Source: Paenibacillus sp. FSL H8-0548 (GTDB lineage Bacteria > Bacillota > Bacilli > Paenibacillales > Paenibacillaceae). Taken from it: 64,000 nucleotides of DNA. The position numbers and the translations under genes are program-made. The number at the start of each line of letters is the position of its first letter. The stretch's first letter is position 1. Shown in pieces: positions 44,501 to 51,262 of this stretch. The DNA lies in NCBI RefSeq assembly GCF_038630985.1, contig NZ_CP152049.1:5538501-5602500 (forward strand), read 5' to 3'. The notes beneath the pieces were generated by a model, which did not search any database, had not been told where the DNA came from, and saw only the letters and a program-made list of their open reading frames with translations.

Positions 44501-45439
44501 TGCTTGCCAGCTAAGATCAGCGGAAGCTGCATTCACATCAACAACAGCTAGGCCCGCTGGAACAGCTGGCGGTTGTGGTGCTGGAATGACAGCGACTTCG
44601 CTAGCGGCGCTTAAGCCCGACTGCTGGCCGAACGCATTCGATGAAGCAACGTAGTACGTGTAGCTCTCCCCGACGCTAACACTAGTATCCGTATAGCTGC
44701 TGCCGACTACTTGTTCAGCAATGGGAGCGTCAGGCTCGTTGCTGTCGGTGGCACGATATACTTGGTAGTAAGCTGCGCCTTCAACCGGCGTCCATGCAAG
44801 CGAAACCCCGCTTGCGTTAATTGCTGTCAGCACAAGTCCTTCAGGTGCTGAAGGCAGAACCTGTTCAATGATTACCGCGTTCAAAATACTGGCCGTTCCA
44901 TCACCTGTTATTTGAATGTTCATTTGTCCATCTGCAACAGCTACATTGTAGCTTGCAGTCGTAATGGCTTGTCTAGATTGCACTGTTCCCAGAGCAATAT
45001 CCTCGATTGAAATCTTCGTTTTGTAGGTAGAGGTGCCTGCGAGAAGATCGCCCGAATATATCGTTACCTTGTAATTGCCATTAGGAATGTCTGCTTTAAA
45101 AACAACGGGTATACCCGTTCCACCCAAAATAAAATCATTCACAGCATGATCTGTATCTTCTCCACCGCGATAGCGAGAAGCTTGAGCTGCATCTAAGCCG
45201 TAGCCAAGCTCACTCGTATAGAGTGTCGTACCAGCAATGCCTATATACCCTTCTGCAACAGGTCCTCCTGAGTTGTTTCCACCTAGTGTAGGCAAAGCTC
45301 CAAAATCAAACTTCCATACCTGCGGCTCTGGCAATGGTGAAGCCTTCGCAACTTGAACAGGCAAGCCTGCCAATATGGTGTAGACAACCATGAATACAGC
45401 TAATGCTAAAGACATGCTTCTTTTCATTCGGATACTCAT
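38549..45439 (-). CDS. SLH-anchored rhamnogalacturonan acetylesterase-lyase fusion protein
   Basis: 2296 residues. Order: signal peptide (1-33); malectin-like FDFG domain (about 40-195); two fibronectin type III domains (196-381); second FDFG domain (382-535); SGNH acetylesterase (about 536-770; Ser in LAGDSTVQTYD, GGRSTKNF, QFGHNDA, and the DDTHF Asp/His); Fn3 (770-870); third FDFG domain (870-1018); two Fn3 (1018-1203); PL11 rhamnogalacturonan lyase (about 1204-1800; YLDRSPVAI, DGDGQYEIV, LDGDGRAEV calcium loops); Ig-like domain; Pro/Thr linker (about 1890-1925); an unassigned 190-residue domain; three SLH repeats (2115-2296). It should deacetylate and cut pectin rhamnogalacturonan I while bound to the cell wall. 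Confidence 0.93.
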   Translation of the reverse strand: MSIRMKRSMSLALAVFMVVYTILAGLPVQVAKASPLPEPQVWKFDFGALPTLGGNNSGGPVAEGYIGIAGTTLYTSELGYGLDAAQASRYRGGEDTDHAVNDFILGGTGIPVVFKADIPNGNYKVTIYSGDLLAGTSTYKTKISIEDIALGTVQSRQAITTASYNVAVADGQMNIQITGDGTASILNAVIIEQVLPSAPEGLVLTAINASGVSLAWTPVEGAAYYQVYRATDSNEPDAPIAEQVVGSSYTDTSVSVGESYTYYVASSNAFGQQSGLSAASEVAVIPAPQPPAVPAGLAVVDVNAASADLSWQAAAGAAGYKIYRSDAAAGEFAELAEVTGLSYTDQTANTTIPQYYKIKAVNAQGASEFSDYAVSSVYVPPVNLPEGDVLRFDFGKGAVAEGYVAISSGVAYSSDRKYGFADPSKVSFVDRGTADALRSDFGIVQDTAFNVDLPNGDYTVSLIAGDLNDGTDISITAESIEKVKRLDGNAVRPAGQFLEMNFDIALVDGQLNLQFAGTAPKINALVITKKAERTAGELPTIYLAGDSTVQTYDPYWLPQAGWGQMISSFFSYDVIFKNHAIGGRSTKNFISEGRLDEVLRAIKPGDYFLIQFGHNDATISVPDRYAAPADYKNYLKTYINGAKQRGATPILVTPMGRRSFNAETGKFNVSFPEYVQAMKEVAQELDVDLVDLSTLSIAYYDSIGPAASLSVFLHVPAGVYGAFPNGSADDTHFQEYGAIQIARLLSGGIKQLDLPLAQSVKEIELPAEIPVKPTGLVAGSISNAGAMLKWDNVATADIYKVYRKLSTEPDSAYTMVGTSTIPTLELGGLVEGNSYFVQVTAVNGKGESAPSDPIFIKTKSAAYKYDFGTIGGVVEEGYNEVTRNTIYTTERGYGITDSSGMIDRDRGTATDALRRDFVAYFAMSYEFKVDLPNGYYSVKTYTGDWIGTTKTDINIEGKNLGTVSSGKESIAERVFNMIAVKDGQLNMILSGQTAHLNGVEITPLLLAPTQLTLNELDLTGDRIKVELSWTGVEDAVKYNIYRKAIGTSEVVLLGQTSAATYLDTTADIALEYIYTVTAVDNTDFESVISNELNVSITDPDVAKAAVPTGLALASIHKNDISFTWDAVPQVRMYNIYRSEKADGTYTLIGKSTTASYTDNTVLTTIPYYYKVASVNEGGISELSALMETQAITTLVRAMEYLDRSPVAIHTEAGNYIGWRMLGLDPEAIGFNVYRDGVKLNDAVITTSTNFVDAAGMVSSSYHITSVLNGTEQAATSSFGVWQKQYKSVPLQKPADDYTKDGQPYSYSAGDASVGDLDGDGQYEIVMLWSPSNSKDNSQAGYTGIVYMDAYKLDGTRLWRINLGPNIRAGAHYTQFMVYDLDGDGRAEVSFKTADGTIDGTGKAIGNPSKDHRNSTGYILLGNEYLTVFEGATGKALATTDYDPPRGDVAAWGDAYGNRVDRFLAAVAYLDGERPSLVFSRGYYTRTVLAAYDYRDGQLTKRWVFDSNTEGYGSYAGQGNHNLSVGDSDGDGKDEIHFGAMGIDDNGKPLYNTGLGHGDAMHFGDLDPTRPGLEIFAVQEHSDSIYGMDLKDARTGEIIWGVHTGVDTGRGMSADLDPRYPGEEMWTANIVNAEHIPVTGLYSAKGEKITTSIPSSTNFGVWWDGDLLRELQDYNRIDKWDYEQNKTVNLLTAVGSASNNSTKANPSLQADLFGDWREEIMWRSEDSSELRIYSTVDETDYRIRTLMHDPIYRLGIAWQNVSYNQPPHPSFYLGDGMTLPAAPSIKYVQALVTSIAVKAAENADSVAVGSTLQMHAEVYGDATASKSVQWSVVNTDGSQTNLATIGLDGLLHAAAAGTVKVAASAVDGSGVKGEKLITIIADTVVSPSPSIPPVVTPTPTPGTSTPATPTPVPASNQLTIDAVTVGGKAIAAIDAAKLQKAVEASSDSKVIIKVNASEAAKEVEVSLPGGTLTGLLAKDQMSLTIDTGAVKATFSSEALRAAVGASKEAVRLSISQLQSNELTEEIRKQVGEAVVYDFNLFVGDQKISEFSGGKHAVEVTLPYTLKSGEKPGNVVVYYISEDGKLEVIRNAKYDEMTGLVTFKTNHFSYYASQYVSSQFTDLQQAAWAVDPIEALAARGVIDGYENGSFKPNAKVTRAAFVKMLMLALELEDNEASSSFSDVQPGVWYASSIAAAEKLGIVKGKSDGSFGVNELISRQDMAVMAHRAAELIELKLTAGGGTAFADQSYIAAYAAQAVQEMQAAGILNGMANNNFEPNGDSTRAQAAKVIYSIFMKQS

Positions 45440-45712
45440 AAAGCGTTTGTTCCCCTCTCATGTTTGGAGTAATCAAAATGTGAAATATTCCGTGCCGTTT
45501 TTGCTAATCTAGCATTTCAAATATTTACCTCTTAATAGTACCTTTGTTAAGAATGCGCTTACATTATAAAAAACCAAGATTTTTGTTTAATTTTCCGTGT
45601 ATATTATAAATATTTGCTTTTTTATTGTTCTATTAATATAAATGTTAATCACTATTTTGTGTTTATAGCGTAAATTGGGTACATGCTCGAAACGCTGCTT
45701 CCCCCTGCAAGT
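45440..45712. other. AT-rich promoter region of the giant gene
   Basis: Very AT-rich spacer of about 270 bp upstream of the giant minus-strand gene, with GAGGGG as its ribosome site. No further gene or clear promoter box was identified. Confidence 0.5.
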
Positions 45713-46051
45713 AGGATAGTCGTACATTCACTCCGAGCTCGATATGCCGCTTCTTCCGCACGCAAGCTATCCTGCACATTTGCACTAACTTCGCGTTTTC
45801 CAGCCTCACCGAGCTGCCTATCCTGCACATTTACAGTAACTTCTCGCTTTTCAGCCTCATCGAGCTGCCTATCCTGCACATTTGCATTAGAATGGACTGA
45901 TTTCGGCTTGAGATGCACCTGGAAGGTACTCTATAGTGCAGCGGTGCAACATAGACACGGGGGAGCTCGAAAAACCAGCTTCCATCCTGCTAAAGTGCAG
46001 GATAGCACCATAGTTGGTTAGTGGAAGAGCACGTTGGAGGACTTGTTGGAG
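45713..46051 (+). repeat. Duplicated block of the CTATCCTGCA island, first copy
   Basis: 339 bp beginning AGGATAGTCGTACATTCACTCC and ending at a GGAGGACTTGTTGGAG run. Largely identical to 46086-46372 apart from one extra internal unit of about 50 bp, CTGCCTATCCTGCACATTTA. Several CTATCCTGCA words and one ATCCTGC-TAAA-GTGCAGGAT hairpin. Open frames on the plus strand are shadows of the repeat. Confidence 0.88.
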
Positions 46052-46085
46052 AAAGTGTTGCAGAATAGGTTGGAGGGTTAGTTCT

Positions 46086-46372
46086 AGGATAGTCGTACAT
46101 TCACTCCGAGCTCGATATGCCGCTTCCTCCGCACGCAGGCTATCCTGCATATTTGCAGTAACTTCGCGCTTTTCAGCCTCACCGAGCTGCCTATCCTGCA
46201 CATTTGCATTAGAATAGACTGATTTCGGCTTAAGTCGCACCTGGAAGGCTCTCTATAGTGCAGCGGTGCAACATAGACACGTGGGAGCTCGAAAAACCAG
46301 CTTCCATCCTGCTAAAGTGCAGGATAGCACCATAGTTGGTTAGTGGAAGAGCACGTTGGAGGACTTGTTGGA
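46086..46372 (+). repeat. Duplicated block of the CTATCCTGCA island, second copy
   Basis: 287 bp matching the first copy minus one internal unit. It continues into a short run of GTTCTAGGGTTG-type units (about 46377-46420). The same CTATCCTGCA-TTTGCA-GTAACTTC words occur in the island at 19.5-20.2 kb. Confidence 0.88.
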
Positions 46373-46690
46373 GGGGTTCTTCTAGAGTTGGTTCTAGGGT
46401 TGGTTCTAGGGTACTATGGGGCAGCACTCGTTGGGGACAGCACTCGTTGGGAGCATCTCCCCTTCAAAAACGCGCATAGGATCTCCGGCTTTATTCAACT
46501 CCACCAATACACCAACCACTCCCAAACCCATGCTGAGACAATAAAGATCGGACAGTTCACATCCAGCTCACATTCTAACTAGTACATGCAATTGTCAAAC
46601 ATGGTATAATTATGTGTACATTTACCTAGCCGACTTAGAAACTCATTATGAAATTGGACACTTGTGATATTTGAGAGGGGGGAGATAAGG

Positions 46691-47047
46691 ATGTTCGCAA
46701 AGCGTCTTAAGCTGCTGCGCAAAAAGAGAAAACTAACGATGCAGGAAGTAGCAGATTACTTAGGAGTTGCAAAAAGTACATATGCGGGGTATGAATCTGG
46801 TTACAGACAGCCGACAATCGAGTCCATTCAGACGATTTCGCGGAAGCTGCGTACATCTGCTGATTATCTTCTGGGTCTTACCGACTATCCGGAGCCGCCA
46901 ATCGAACTTAATCATAATGCAAAAGAATATTTGAACTACGAACAGCTTCATTGGGACGGTGTTCCTCTGGAGAGGGACGATCTAGAGCTGATTCGCAGCT
47001 TGCTTGAGCGTGTGCTCCGTGATCGTACCCTGCCAAAGGATGAATAA
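46691..47047 (+). CDS. XRE-family transcriptional regulator
   Basis: 118 residues from the ATG at 46691, directly after GAGGGGGGAGATAAGG. The upstream frame start at 46664 is unlikely. Helix-turn-helix of the SinR/ImmR type in residues 3-60 (FAKRLKLLRKKRKLTMQEVA, LGVAKSTYAGYESGYRQP), then DYLLGLTDYP and an acidic C-terminus. Target unknown. It converges on the membrane protein gene, the stops being 1 bp apart, and follows the repeat island. Confidence 0.9.
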   Translation: MFAKRLKLLRKKRKLTMQEVADYLGVAKSTYAGYESGYRQPTIESIQTISRKLRTSADYLLGLTDYPEPPIELNHNAKEYLNYEQLHWDGVPLERDDLELIRSLLERVLRDRTLPKDE

Positions 47048-47048
47048 T

Positions 47049-47918
47049 CTAACCACCCATTAATTGAAGCAGCTTCGTTTCAAACTCACCTTGAAGCTGC
47101 AGCATTAAAGCGCTGAACGTTTGCTCCCAGCTCTCTATTATTTCTGGATCTACATCATCATTTGCTGCTTTTTCAATAACTCCGTTAAACTTCGTCGTAC
47201 AGGCAGACTCCGCATTAGCTAGTCCATCCATCCATTTCTCCGTCAGTTGCTGGAATGCGTACGGATCGGTCATATCCAGCTGCTTCATACTCGCATCCGC
47301 TCCTGCGAGCACACCGTTCATATCAGTTGTACATTTCGCTTGAATTTGTACAATCTCTTGCTCGTATTTTTCTGAAACAGGGATAGGCGGCTTTGTTTCT
47401 GCAACCACTGGTGCCTCAGGTACTTCCGTTGTCTCCGGTGTTGGCTTTACTGCTGTAGATCCACCCGGCTTTGAGCCCGAGCTTTGATTCGGTTTAGCTG
47501 TGCTTGTGGGCTTCGTTGTCTGTGCCGAAGGCGACGTCTTATCCTCTACAGCAGACTTATCAGCCTCAGCCCCTTGATCTTCAGCATTTTGCCCACTGCT
47601 CTTCGATTGATCCGTCGTTTCAACCCCGGGTTGCTCCGCTGGTTTATCTGCTTGATCTGTCGCTATAGGTTCCGTCACTCCCGGCGGGCTGGTACTGGCA
47701 GCATTGTCCCCAACGAGCCCTACCTCCAGCAGTTCAGCATGACTATTCATCGCTGCGCTGCCTGCATTAACGACGAGTGATTGCTGCGTGGATTCTTTCC
47801 AATGCAGTCCCCCCCATGCGAATAACAAAAGAACCGTGAACGATCCTAAAATAATATTAATCCTATCTGGCTTCCGAAACCTTGGACGCCGTTTCTTCCG
47901 TGCATGCCGCTCACTCAT
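47049..47918 (-). CDS. Single-pass membrane protein with a disordered linker, unknown function
   Basis: 289 residues. Basic N-terminus (RHARKKRRPRFRKPDR), one membrane helix (about 21-40), a Thr/Ser/Glu/Pro-rich disordered segment (about 75-185), then a helical C-terminal domain (about 190-289) with two cysteines (KCTTDMNG, ACTTKFNG) in a repeated K/A-C-T-T-x2-N-G motif that could form a disulfide outside the cell. It lies 78 bp downstream of the triple-repeat secreted protein, behind a weak terminator. Confidence 0.75.
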   Translation of the reverse strand: MSERHARKKRRPRFRKPDRINIILGSFTVLLLFAWGGLHWKESTQQSLVVNAGSAAMNSHAELLEVGLVGDNAASTSPPGVTEPIATDQADKPAEQPGVETTDQSKSSGQNAEDQGAEADKSAVEDKTSPSAQTTKPTSTAKPNQSSGSKPGGSTAVKPTPETTEVPEAPVVAETKPPIPVSEKYEQEIVQIQAKCTTDMNGVLAGADASMKQLDMTDPYAFQQLTEKWMDGLANAESACTTKFNGVIEKAANDDVDPEIIESWEQTFSALMLQLQGEFETKLLQLMGG

Positions 47919-47956
47919 ATGCAGCGAACACCACCTTTCATTTGAATAGAAAGAAC

Positions 47957-47989
47957 GCCAGTCTTTCCCCTACGAGAAGAAAGACTGGC
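47957..47989 (-). terminator. Terminator of the triple-repeat protein gene
   Basis: GCCAGTCTTT pairs with AAAGACTGGC around a 13-nt loop, followed by a T-rich tail on the minus strand. Some read-through to the next gene is possible. Confidence 0.7.
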
Positions 47990-47995
47990 TAACCC

Positions 47996-50900
47996 TTATG
48001 AGCGCATAATTTCAGAGATGATCGTAGTAAGAAGCTTGTTGACTTTACTTTTTGTTTCGTTAATTGCTTTATTTTTCAGCGCACTGGTTGCATTCACTTT
48101 GTTGATCAGATTAACAGCTTCGCTTCTAGCCTGAACAACCTCCACAATCAATTGTGCTTTTTGCTCATCATCCTTGGCTGCCTTCAGCTTCTTCTTAATA
48201 TCGGCAAGCTTAGCATCCAAAGAATCAGCGATTTTTTTCAGCGCTTCCTTCGGATCAACCTCAAAATCACCGTTCGTCAGAGTTATCTCTTGCTGGAAAA
48301 CGACTTTGGCTGAGCCGCCGTAAGGGTTGATAATCGTAGCTTGGATGACGGCTGTTCCTGATTCAACCTTTTTCGGAATCGTTACTTTACCATTGTAAGC
48401 AACCGTAACATCCTTGCTTCCAGAAACCTTTTTCCATCTTAAATATGACGAAGGAAGCTCTGTGCCAAACAGCTTCAACGTATATTCATGCTGCCTGCCG
48501 CTTGAAGTAACCTTAGTCGTGGATATGACCTCCGAACGGACATATGCGACAGTTAAAGCATTTGTTGCCTTCTCATCATATTTCAGCTTATTTTGAAAAT
48601 TAACAACGACTGCACGTACATCTGTCGATTTGACGCCAAGATTAGAAAACGCCTCGCTTAATGCGTAATCCTGCTTACTGGATAATACCTTAGCCATCGC
48701 TTCTGTAAGAACCGCATTGATTTTGTCTTTGTTTCCGAGAAGCTGAGCGATATCCTTCGACTTCATATCCGAAATGATATTGCGAATCGAACCCTCAATA
48801 CCAGGACGGTCTTCACCATCGCCAAACATAAGCACAAGGAAGTCATCCATCGTCAGGCTTGCAACGCCGCCAGCTGCTGCTATCGTCTTCAGAGTTGCAC
48901 GGTACTCTGCATTCGTTCGTATAGCTTCAAGCTCCTTGCCCTGCGGATCATATTGAATTGTGCTTACTGCTTTAATCAATTGGAATAGGCTTTTCTTCAG
49001 CTCCACCTTGTTTACGGAAGACGGAAGCTTGGCTTCTATTTTGTTCCAGATCGGATTGATAAGGGCTTGATCCTTAGCAAAATCAAGCTTAGCAAGCTCG
49101 TCGCGCAAACTGCGGACATCCTTCACGTCTTGAGGATCACCGGCAAGCAAGGAAGCATGGAGCTTGTTCATTCGTTCAAGAAATTGCTCTGCTGGGAATT
49201 GGTCACCCTCGCCATTGACAGCGGTGAGCGTAACCTCTTGTGCAAAAATCACTTTAGCCGCTCCACCATACGGATTGATGAATGCTGCCTGAATAACAGC
49301 CGAACCGGTTGCGACGCCGCGAGCAAGTGTAACCGAGCCATTTTCCGCTACTTTCACAGCCTCACTGCCAGAAACCTTGCTCCAACGAAGCGCCAGCGCG
49401 GGAACATCCACACCAAACACTTTTAAAGTATAGGATTGCTCCCGGCCATTCTCGCTAACTTTCACGGTCTCGCTAGCCTCCGCTCGCATTATCGCAGTCG
49501 TCAGCGCCTGAATTGCCGGCTCATCCTTTTTCAGCTTCATTTGGAAGTTAACGACCGTTGCGCTCACTTCCTTCGAGCTCACACCCAAAACGCCAAGCAG
49601 CGAGCTGACTTTATAGGTACCCGTTTCGGCAAGCAGCTGCTCAATCGTCTGAAGCAGCATCGCTGCAGTCGCTTGTTTATCTCCTAACAAGCGGAGCAGC
49701 TCTGTGGATGACATACCCGCAAGCTGCTGTCTGATCGTACCTTCAACACCTGGTCGCGTGCTGCCATCACCAAACATAAAGAGCAGAAGATCATCAACAA
49801 CGAAGCCCGCCTCGCCTCCAGCAGCGCCAAGCGCCTTCATTGCTGCGCGGTATTCAGCGTTCGCTCGGATAGCCTCTAAGCTTGAAGCCCCAGATTCATA
49901 TGGAATGCCACTGACCTCTTTGATCAAATTGAATAGGCTCGCCTTCAGCTTGTCCTTGTCCGCAGAAGCTGGCAGCCCCGCTGAGAGCTTAGTCCAAATC
50001 GGGTCGATTAGCGCCTGATCCCTCGTAAAATTAAGCTCGCCTATTTCGTCTCGCAAGTTGCGAACTGCGGCTAGATCCGCCGGATCTCCAGCAGCAAGCG
50101 CCCCATGAAGCTTATTCAACCGCTCAAGAAATGGCGCTGCGGGAAACTCGGTTTCCTGTGTGCCAGCCGCTTTTAGGGTTACCTCTTGCTCAAAAATAAC
50201 TTTAGCCGCTCCTCCGTATGGATTCACCAGCTTCGCTTGGATAATGGCAGTGCCGCTGGATGCCTCATCCGGAATGGTAACGACGCCAGTCTTCAATACC
50301 GTCACATTGTCATCACCGGAAAGCTTTGACCACTGCAATACGGCTGGCAAAATATAAGCTCCATAAACATTCAAGCTGTAGGTATGTACACGTCCGTCAT
50401 CATTTATTTTTACACTGGACTTCGCTGCTGAGCGTATGTACGCTACGGTCATCGCACTCATAGCGGGCTCATCATGCTTCAGCTTCGCTTGAAAGCTTAG
50501 CACGGTTGATTGTACATCCTGTGAGGTCACGCCTAAGTTTTTCAAAATAGAGCTGAACTTGTAGCTGCCCGTTTCTCCCAGCAGTTGCTCCGTCGCCTGC
50601 AGCATGACCGTCATTAGGCCCTGCTTATTGCTGAGCAGCAAAACTAGCTCTGTCGGGGATTTTGCGGCAAGCAAGCTGCCGATTGTACCTTCGACCCCCT
50701 TGCGGCTGCCGCCGTCGCCAAACATAAATACGAGAAAATCATCAAGCTTAATATTTTCATCACCGCCTGCGGCTGCGATGGTCTTTAACGTTGCGCGGTA
50801 TTCAGGGTTCGTGCGAATAGCCTCCAAATCGGAGGCCGTAGGATCATAACGGAAGGAGCCAACATCTTTTAATAATTGGAATAGGCTTGCCTTCAGCTCC

Positions 50901-51235
50901 GCTTGATCAGCAGTCTCTGGCAGCTTGGCGCTGATCTTCTTCCAGATGGGATCAATGAGCTGCTGATTTGTCGCTGCATCCAGACCCGCGATTTCATCGC
51001 GTAAATTTCTAACCTCTTGTCGATCTGTGGGATCACCTGCTGCAAGCGCTGCGTGCAGACCATTCATACGCTCCAAAAATATGCTGGACGGCAGCTCCGT
51101 CTCTGCAGCATATACCGATTCGCTGAATCCGAGCTTCTCCGCCAGCCCCTTCTGGCTAAGCGGAAATCCACCTAATGATGCGGTTAACATGGAAAATGCC
51201 AATGCAGACAATGTTACTTTTTTTCTAAATGTCAT
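47996..51235 (-). CDS. Large secreted protein made of three 315-residue repeats
   Basis: 1079 residues from the ATG at 51235, which has GAGGTGATC just upstream. Signal peptide in 1-45. Then come three tandem units of about 315 residues, each with a helical part opening with FLER-N-LH-L-AGDP (units begin near 51080, 50136 and 49188), a central D-FLVFMFGDG motif, and an Ig-like beta part with YTL-V-G, LRWSKVSG and ending NPYGGAAKVIF-QEVTL. A basic coiled-coil tail follows (about 1000-1079). I recognise no family for the helical part. The gene lies 27 bp downstream of ugd and is probably part of the polysaccharide region. Confidence 0.85.
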   Translation of the reverse strand: MTFRKKVTLSALAFSMLTASLGGFPLSQKGLAEKLGFSESVYAAETELPSSIFLERMNGLHAALAAGDPTDRQEVRNLRDEIAGLDAATNQQLIDPIWKKISAKLPETADQAELKASLFQLLKDVGSFRYDPTASDLEAIRTNPEYRATLKTIAAAGGDENIKLDDFLVFMFGDGGSRKGVEGTIGSLLAAKSPTELVLLLSNKQGLMTVMLQATEQLLGETGSYKFSSILKNLGVTSQDVQSTVLSFQAKLKHDEPAMSAMTVAYIRSAAKSSVKINDDGRVHTYSLNVYGAYILPAVLQWSKLSGDDNVTVLKTGVVTIPDEASSGTAIIQAKLVNPYGGAAKVIFEQEVTLKAAGTQETEFPAAPFLERLNKLHGALAAGDPADLAAVRNLRDEIGELNFTRDQALIDPIWTKLSAGLPASADKDKLKASLFNLIKEVSGIPYESGASSLEAIRANAEYRAAMKALGAAGGEAGFVVDDLLLFMFGDGSTRPGVEGTIRQQLAGMSSTELLRLLGDKQATAAMLLQTIEQLLAETGTYKVSSLLGVLGVSSKEVSATVVNFQMKLKKDEPAIQALTTAIMRAEASETVKVSENGREQSYTLKVFGVDVPALALRWSKVSGSEAVKVAENGSVTLARGVATGSAVIQAAFINPYGGAAKVIFAQEVTLTAVNGEGDQFPAEQFLERMNKLHASLLAGDPQDVKDVRSLRDELAKLDFAKDQALINPIWNKIEAKLPSSVNKVELKKSLFQLIKAVSTIQYDPQGKELEAIRTNAEYRATLKTIAAAGGVASLTMDDFLVLMFGDGEDRPGIEGSIRNIISDMKSKDIAQLLGNKDKINAVLTEAMAKVLSSKQDYALSEAFSNLGVKSTDVRAVVVNFQNKLKYDEKATNALTVAYVRSEVISTTKVTSSGRQHEYTLKLFGTELPSSYLRWKKVSGSKDVTVAYNGKVTIPKKVESGTAVIQATIINPYGGSAKVVFQQEITLTNGDFEVDPKEALKKIADSLDAKLADIKKKLKAAKDDEQKAQLIVEVVQARSEAVNLINKVNATSALKNKAINETKSKVNKLLTTIISEIMRS

Positions 51236-51262
51236 CTCGATCACCTCTAGTTTTAAGTTGGT

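Noticed and set aside
45683-46582. Open frames with repeated SCTFAVTSRF-type residues as a protein family
   Set aside because: These are translations of the CTATCCTGCA repeats. The frames change between copies and have no starts with ribosome sites.
47996-51235. Triple-repeat protein as an S-layer protein
   Set aside because: No SLH motif or cell-wall anchor is visible. Only a signal peptide and a basic coiled tail.
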